Shown here in pieces: positions 30,453-34,329 of a stretch of DNA of 34,329 nt. This DNA is from Limnobaculum eriocheiris (GTDB lineage: Bacteria > Pseudomonadota > Gammaproteobacteria > Enterobacterales > Enterobacteriaceae): positions 1-34,329 of the forward strand of contig NZ_JAJNAG010000036.1 in assembly GCF_021010575.1 (NCBI RefSeq), given 5' to 3'. The notes under the pieces were generated by a model that worked only from the letters and a program-made list of their open reading frames with translations, was not told the origin of the DNA and made no database searches. Each line of letters starts with the position of its first letter. Positions within the stretch are counted from its first letter, which is position 1. The translations under genes were made by a program, and so were the position numbers.

Positions 30453-31211
30453 ATGCTGCCGGAATTAAGCGATGCTGAAACGCTACGCTATAATCGTCAA
30501 ATTATCCTACGGGGATTTGATTTTGACGGTCAGGAGAGGTTAAAGGCCTCTTCTGCACTGATCGTTGGTTTGGGAGGTCTGGGTTGCCCGGCCTCTCAAT
30601 ATCTGTGTGCGGCAGGTATTGGCTCACTCACTTTGCTGGATTTCGATACGGTTTCTCTGTCTAATTTGCAGCGCCAGATTTTACATCGTGATGACCGTAT
30701 TGGTATGGCAAAAGTAGAATCCGCCAGAATGACGCTGTCTGACATCAACCCGAATGTGACATTACATACGGTCAATAAGAATCTCGACGATAGCCAACTA
30801 CAAGCGTTGATAACACAAGTGGATATCGTATTGGATTGTACCGATAACGTTGAGATCCGTAATCGCCTTAACCAGCACTGTTTTACCCTGCGTAAACCAA
30901 TGGTTTCCGGGGCGGCTATTCGTATGGAAGGACAAATCAGCGTCTTCACCTATCAGCAAAATGAACCTTGCTATCATTGTCTCAGTCGGCTATTTGGCAC
31001 TGAAGCGCTCACCTGTGTTGAAGCTGGCGTGATGTCACCGGTGGTGGGTATCGTTGGTGCTATGCAAGCTACTGAAGCAATCAAAGTTCTGACCGGATTT
31101 GGCACGCCTTTAGCGGGTAAATTATTAACCCTTGATGCCATGACCATGCAGTTTAGAGAGATGAAGTTGCCACGCGACCCTAACTGCCCGGTTTGCAGCG
31201 TAGCAAACTAA
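30453..31211 (+). CDS. moeB: Molybdopterin-synthase adenylyltransferase MoeB
   Basis: A 252-residue E1-like enzyme (E. coli 249 aa) that adenylates the C-terminal Gly of MoaD so that it can be sulfurated. ATP-binding loop VGLGGLGCPAS (38-48), Asp130 in LDCTDN, Cys188 (E. coli Cys187 equivalent), and zinc knuckle C173/C176 plus C245/C248 (EPCYHC, CPVC). Downstream of moeA by 3 nt. Confidence 0.97.
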   Translation: MLPELSDAETLRYNRQIILRGFDFDGQERLKASSALIVGLGGLGCPASQYLCAAGIGSLTLLDFDTVSLSNLQRQILHRDDRIGMAKVESARMTLSDINPNVTLHTVNKNLDDSQLQALITQVDIVLDCTDNVEIRNRLNQHCFTLRKPMVSGAAIRMEGQISVFTYQQNEPCYHCLSRLFGTEALTCVEAGVMSPVVGIVGAMQATEAIKVLTGFGTPLAGKLLTLDAMTMQFREMKLPRDPNCPVCSVAN

Positions 31212-31219
31212 GATGACAT

Positions 31220-31241
31220 AGGCGGATAGATCTATCCGCCT
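31220..31241. terminator. Palindromic hairpin between convergent moeB and AKR gene
   Basis: A perfect 22-bp palindrome, AGGCGGATAGA/TCTATCCGCCT, 8 nt after moeB. No T-run on either side, so it is at best a weak bidirectional terminator or an mRNA-end hairpin. Confidence 0.5.
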
Positions 31242-31256
31242 CAAAATTAAGCCCCG

Positions 31257-32096
31257 TCAGATCTTCAGATAGACATCTTCCGGATTGTGTCCGGTACGGT
31301 AATCACGGTTCAATCCATCTATCATTGTCATATGTTCGTCGGACAGCGCAAAATCGTAAATATCGACGTTTTCCGCAATGCGCGATGGGGTTACCGATTT
31401 AGGAATAATCACCCTATCCTGTTGCAGATGCCAGCGCAGTACCACCTGAGCCGTGCTCTTATGATAATTATCCGCGATGGTTTTTAGTACCGGGTCATCA
31501 AGAACGATTCCCCTGCCTAGCGGGCTCCAGGCTTCAGCAATCATATTGTGTTGCTTCAGATAATCCTTCAGTGGGTATTGGGTCAGATAAGGGTGGCATT
31601 CAATTTGGTTCACCGCTGGTACTACCGTTGCCATATTAGCGAGCCGGTCAAGATGACTGGCGTTGAAGTTGCAAACGCCAATGGCACGTACCCGCATCTC
31701 TTTATACAACCGTTCCAGCGCGCGCCAGGTGTCAAAAAAGTGTTGTTGACTTGGCCAATGTACCAGCAATAAATCCAGCGAATCCAGTTTAAGTGCCTTC
31801 ATTGACTGTTCAAAGGATGACAGGGTTGCCTCATAGCCTTGATTATCATCACCGATTTTAGTGGTGATAAACAGTTCATCCCGGGCAATGCCGCTTTGCT
31901 GCAACAGGCTGCCCAAAATTCCCTCATTGTGATACAGCTGGGCGGTATCAAAAGCGCGATACCCTACTTCCAGCGCTTTATTAATAGCAATTCCGGCATC
32001 AATTTGATTATCGATTTTATATACCCCAAATCCATGCTGAGGCATAAGTACACCATTATTAAGCTTTACTTTATCCTGTAGCCCTCTTTTTTTCAT
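31257..32096 (-). CDS. Aldo/keto reductase
   Basis: A 279-residue AKR with the full catalytic tetrad: D50 and Y55 in FDTAQLYHNE, K80 in FITTKIGDD and H113 in LLLVHWPS. The AKR signature AIGVCNFNASHLDRL and the cofactor-binding end IIPKSVTPSRIAENVDIYDF are present. It is most like the AKR5-type 2,5-diketo-gluconate/methylglyoxal reductases (DkgA relatives) but is not clearly DkgA. It reduces aldehydes or ketones with NADPH; substrate unknown. AGGA lies 7 nt before the ATG. Monocistronic. Confidence 0.93.
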   Translation of the reverse strand: MKKRGLQDKVKLNNGVLMPQHGFGVYKIDNQIDAGIAINKALEVGYRAFDTAQLYHNEGILGSLLQQSGIARDELFITTKIGDDNQGYEATLSSFEQSMKALKLDSLDLLLVHWPSQQHFFDTWRALERLYKEMRVRAIGVCNFNASHLDRLANMATVVPAVNQIECHPYLTQYPLKDYLKQHNMIAEAWSPLGRGIVLDDPVLKTIADNYHKSTAQVVLRWHLQQDRVIIPKSVTPSRIAENVDIYDFALSDEHMTMIDGLNRDYRTGHNPEDVYLKI

Positions 32097-32186
32097 GCTT
32101 TAGTCCTTATGCTTAATTTCAAATTAAATATATTCTATTAGTATCCTCTCATAGTTGTTATTAAATAAACCCTTCAGATGCCGCAA

Positions 32187-32750
32187 TTACAGAATGTTGT
32201 CATCATTATTATTTGGCGTTTGCTCTTCTGACGGATCTTCGCAGCTTTCGGCCCCACATTTAATTAATTCTACCGGCCCCTGATGCAACACAATCAGCAA
32301 CCAACCGGTTTGACTGGTAAAATCTTCACCATCAAAGGGTTTTACACCCGCCTTACCACCACACAGCATCAAATGTGAAGATACAGTGCATTCCCAACCG
32401 TGCGCTTTTAATCCTTCGGCAACTTTGCTGTCCTTCTCATCCATCCGGTCAAAAAATACTTTTTCTTTCGTCTCAATATCCTCAGCGACCCAGGCGCGCT
32501 TTTTTAACTGGCTTTCGGTTAGATTCTCTTCTTCACCTTTTTGATATGGGCTGATATGCAATATTGGCGGAGAAACCGCCCCACTCTCAGGGTCGACAAT
32601 GCGATAATCACCGGCAAAAGAAACGCCGTTTTCTTCTGTTGCTGCCTGAACCAACCCGATAGGAATCAATATCAGAGTTATGACCAAAACACCCATTAAT
32701 CGCTGGTACAGGTTGCACAAAGGGTTAAATACCTTATTTTGTCTGACCAT
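32187..32750 (-). CDS. Unidentified secreted protein with four cysteines
   Basis: A 187-residue protein I do not recognise. AGGA lies 8 nt before ATG 32750. The N-terminus looks like a Sec signal: positively charged start, hydrophobic stretch LMGVLVITLILIPIGLVQA and probable cleavage near residue 36/37. The predicted mature protein holds four Cys (C121, C130, C165, C170), enough for two disulfides, and a low-complexity acidic Asn-rich tail (EEQTPNNNDDNIL). It is probably periplasmic or surface-exposed. Stand-alone gene between the aldo-keto reductase gene (same strand, 90 nt) and a broken small gene near dusC; no functional hint from context. Confidence 0.75.
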   Translation of the reverse strand: MVRQNKVFNPLCNLYQRLMGVLVITLILIPIGLVQAATEENGVSFAGDYRIVDPESGAVSPPILHISPYQKGEEENLTESQLKKRAWVAEDIETKEKVFFDRMDEKDSKVAEGLKAHGWECTVSSHLMLCGGKAGVKPFDGEDFTSQTGWLLIVLHQGPVELIKCGAESCEDPSEEQTPNNNDDNIL

Positions 32751-33005
32751 GTCTGTTTTCCTGTTGAATGCTAGAATCGTAGAAAGAATATAAACAGTAT
32801 GTACCAGATTGGACGATTACGAATGAAATTATCAGGTTTGTTTAGAATAAATATTCTCCACTTAATATTTAATTCTGCTTACTCGATAAATCACACATAT
32901 TGAATTTATTTTTAATAAAAAATACCGATAACATGGAAAAAATTAACATCAGGAATGATTGGTTTCAGAAAACCTATTTAGCTTGAATTAAAAGGATTTA
33001 TCGCT

Positions 33006-33172
33006 ATGTAAAAAATGCTTTTTCACTCCCCGTTGAAATATGCTTTGCTTTCACTAGGGTTACTTTGCAGCGCTGATATATCGATCGTCAGAATAGTGAC
33101 AAAGCGACCTATATCCGGAGCAATGGCATTATCTGTGATGAAAAAGGACAGGAAGTGACTAAAGAAAAGTAA
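33006..33172 (+). pseudogene. Broken small secreted-protein gene upstream of dusC
   Basis: An AAAAGGA site lies 8-10 nt before ATG 33006, but codon 2 is TAA; a single base change would give AAA (M-K-K-M). The next in-frame ATG (33015) opens a signal-like MLFHSPLKYALLSLGLLCSA. A second frame then continues as YIDRQNSDKATYIRSNG and IICDEKGQEVTKEK to TAA 33170-33172, followed by a terminator. The pattern fits a small (about 55 aa) exported protein gene hit by a nonsense mutation and a frameshift. Family unknown. Confidence 0.4.
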
Positions 33173-33203
33173 CCCTGTTTGAACCGACAACATTGATATC
33201 CCT

Positions 33204-33240
33204 GAGGCGGGTATGACAGAATGCATCCGCTTCTTTTTTT
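33204..33240 (+). terminator. Intrinsic terminator just before dusC
   Basis: GAGGCGGGT (33204-33212) pairs with ATCCGCTTC (33225-33233) as nine continuous pairs including two G·U, 12-nt loop, then seven T (33234-33240). It ends only 18 nt before the dusC start, so it either closes the broken gene upstream or attenuates dusC. Confidence 0.75.
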
Positions 33241-33258
33241 ATATCATTCGGTGATCCC

Positions 33259-34194
33259 ATGCGTGTAATGTTAGCTCCAATGGAAGGTGTATTGGATGCC
33301 TTTGTTCGTGAACTTCTCACAGAAGTTAATGACTACGATCTTTGCGTCACTGAGTTTGTCCGTGTGGTGAATACCCTACTTCCACAGAAATCTTTCTACC
33401 GTCTTTGCCCTGAACTGCATAATGGTGGAAGAACGAAATCAGGCACACCAATTCGCGTTCAACTATTAGGCAACTCTCCTGAGTGGATGGCTGAAAATGC
33501 CTTTAGAGCAACAGAAATGGGTTCGCATGGAATTGATGTGAATTGTGGTTGTCCCGCAAAAAGAGTTACCGGCGGTGATGGTGGAGCCAGTTTATTACGT
33601 AGTCCAGAAACTATTTATCAGGTGACTAAAGCCATTCGTAATGCAGTTTCATCCGAACAAAAAGTGTCGGTTAAAATCCGTTTAGGCTGGGACTCAATCG
33701 ACCATCGTTTTGAAATTGCCGATGCTGTTCAGCAAGGTGGTGCTAGCGAAATTACCATTCATGGCAGAACCAAAGAAGATGGCTATAAAGCTGAAAAAAT
33801 TAACTGGCAGGCCATTGGTGAAATTCGTCAGCGGTTATCCATTCCGGTGATCGCTAATGGTGAAATCTGGAGCTATGAAGATGGTCAACGCTGTCGAGAA
33901 ATTACTGGTTGCGATGGATTAATGATTGGTCGAGGTGCGTTAAATGTACCTAACCTAGGTTCCGTAGTTAAGCATCAGCAGGATAAAATGCCTTGGGAGC
34001 AGGTACTGAGGCTGCTTAAGAAATACGTCCAAACTAATAATCCTTATGATACTGGAATGTATAATATTGCCAGAACTAAGCAATGGTTGGGGTATTTACG
34101 CAAAGAGTACAGTGAAGCATTGAAATTATTTTCTGAAATTAGAACTGTTATTGATAAAGAACAATTATTACTAATTACCAAAACTCATATGTAA
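33259..34194 (+). CDS. dusC: tRNA-dihydrouridine(16) synthase DusC
   Basis: A 311-residue DusC (E. coli 315 aa), an FMN enzyme that reduces uridine 16 in the D-loop of tRNAs with NADPH. The N-terminus [20 protein letters not shown], catalytic Cys98 in [47 protein letters not shown] and [12 protein letters not shown] are as in the family. The C-terminal helical domain ([11 protein letters not shown]) is present; the last few residues differ from E. coli. It ends 12 nt before the IS1 element, so IS1 inserted just behind the gene without breaking it. In E. coli dusC adjoins yohJ. Confidence 0.96.
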   Translation: MRVMLAPMEGVLDAFVRELLTEVNDYDLCVTEFVRVVNTLLPQKSFYRLCPELHNGGRTKSGTPIRVQLLGNSPEWMAENAFRATEMGSHGIDVNCGCPAKRVTGGDGGASLLRSPETIYQVTKAIRNAVSSEQKVSVKIRLGWDSIDHRFEIADAVQQGGASEITIHGRTKEDGYKAEKINWQAIGEIRQRLSIPVIANGEIWSYEDGQRCREITGCDGLMIGRGALNVPNLGSVVKHQQDKMPWEQVLRLLKKYVQTNNPYDTGMYNIARTKQWLGYLRKEYSEALKLFSEIRTVIDKEQLLLITKTHM

Positions 34195-34206
34195 CACACG
34201 CCATTC

Positions 34207-34329
34207 GGTCGTGACGCAGATTTAGTGGTAATGATTGATCGTCAGATACCATCCGATGATCTTATCGTGCATTTCTTCTGACTTTGAGAAGCAGATAGTC
34301 TTGCGGGTCAACCGTTTAAGATGGGTTCG
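34207..34329 (-). mobile_element. IS1-family element, right end (partial, inverted copy)
   Basis: Reverse complement of positions 2-124 with no mismatch over 123 nt. The terminal repeat begins GGTCGTGACGCAGATTTAG at 34207. The element body lies beyond the window edge. Together with the left copy it brackets the region with inward-facing transposase 3' ends. Confidence 0.9.
34222..34329 (-). CDS. IS1 transposase InsB-type, C-terminal fragment
   Basis: The same 35 C-terminal codons as at 2-109, here on the minus strand with TAA at 34222-34224. Partial because of the window edge; the catalytic part cannot be examined. Confidence 0.88.
   Translation of the reverse strand, partial: RTHLKRLTRKTICFSKSEEMHDKIIGWYLTINHYH

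Overview
This is a chromosomal segment of an enterobacterium (order Enterobacterales). Nearly every gene has a clear, moderately diverged Escherichia coli counterpart. Local gene order also matches E. coli blocks: yeeZ–hisLGDCBHAFI, sbcB with the PlaP/PuuP-type importer, dusC/yohJK/sanA, yeiB–folE and artPIQM. The divergence and the reshuffled order suggest a lineage outside the Escherichia/Salmonella group, possibly Budviciaceae or a relative. That placement is inference; I cannot name the species.

Both ends of the window stop inside an IS1-family element. Positions 2-124 and 34207-34329 are perfect inverted copies of one 123-nt sequence. Each holds the last 35 codons of an InsB-type transposase and the terminal inverted repeat, with the transposases reading inward. 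The segment therefore lies between two oppositely oriented IS1 copies, either because that is the real layout or because an assembly broke at the repeats.

From left to right: a 4-oxalocrotonate tautomerase; a truncated DUF6868 gene joined to a remnant; yccJ; the aldehyde reductase yqhD; a nikR with a His-rich C-terminal tail; a PAP2-family membrane phosphatase; the arginine ABC transporter artPIQM with a candidate ARG box; yeeZ; the complete histidine operon with promoter, leader peptide, attenuator and terminator; fucO; a voltage-gated-like K+ channel with a C-terminal zinc ribbon; sbcB; a putrescine-type importer with an unusual 5' region; yohJK (LrgA/LrgB type) behind a CRP-like site; malic enzyme maeA; sanA; yeiB–folE; moeA–moeB; an aldo-keto reductase; an unidentified secreted protein; a broken small gene; and dusC.

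The window is mostly housekeeping metabolism: histidine biosynthesis, arginine uptake, molybdenum-cofactor and folate/GTP chemistry, and aldehyde/alcohol reduction by three unlinked oxidoreductases (YqhD, FucO, AKR). I found no convincing new defence or mobile system. The most promising unexplained signals are the architecture upstream of the putrescine importer (a 70-codon overlapping leader ORF with a strong ribosome binding site and, further upstream, an orphan minus-strand terminator), the His-rich NikR tail, the intrinsic terminator 18 nt before dusC, and several gene remnants marking past deletions.
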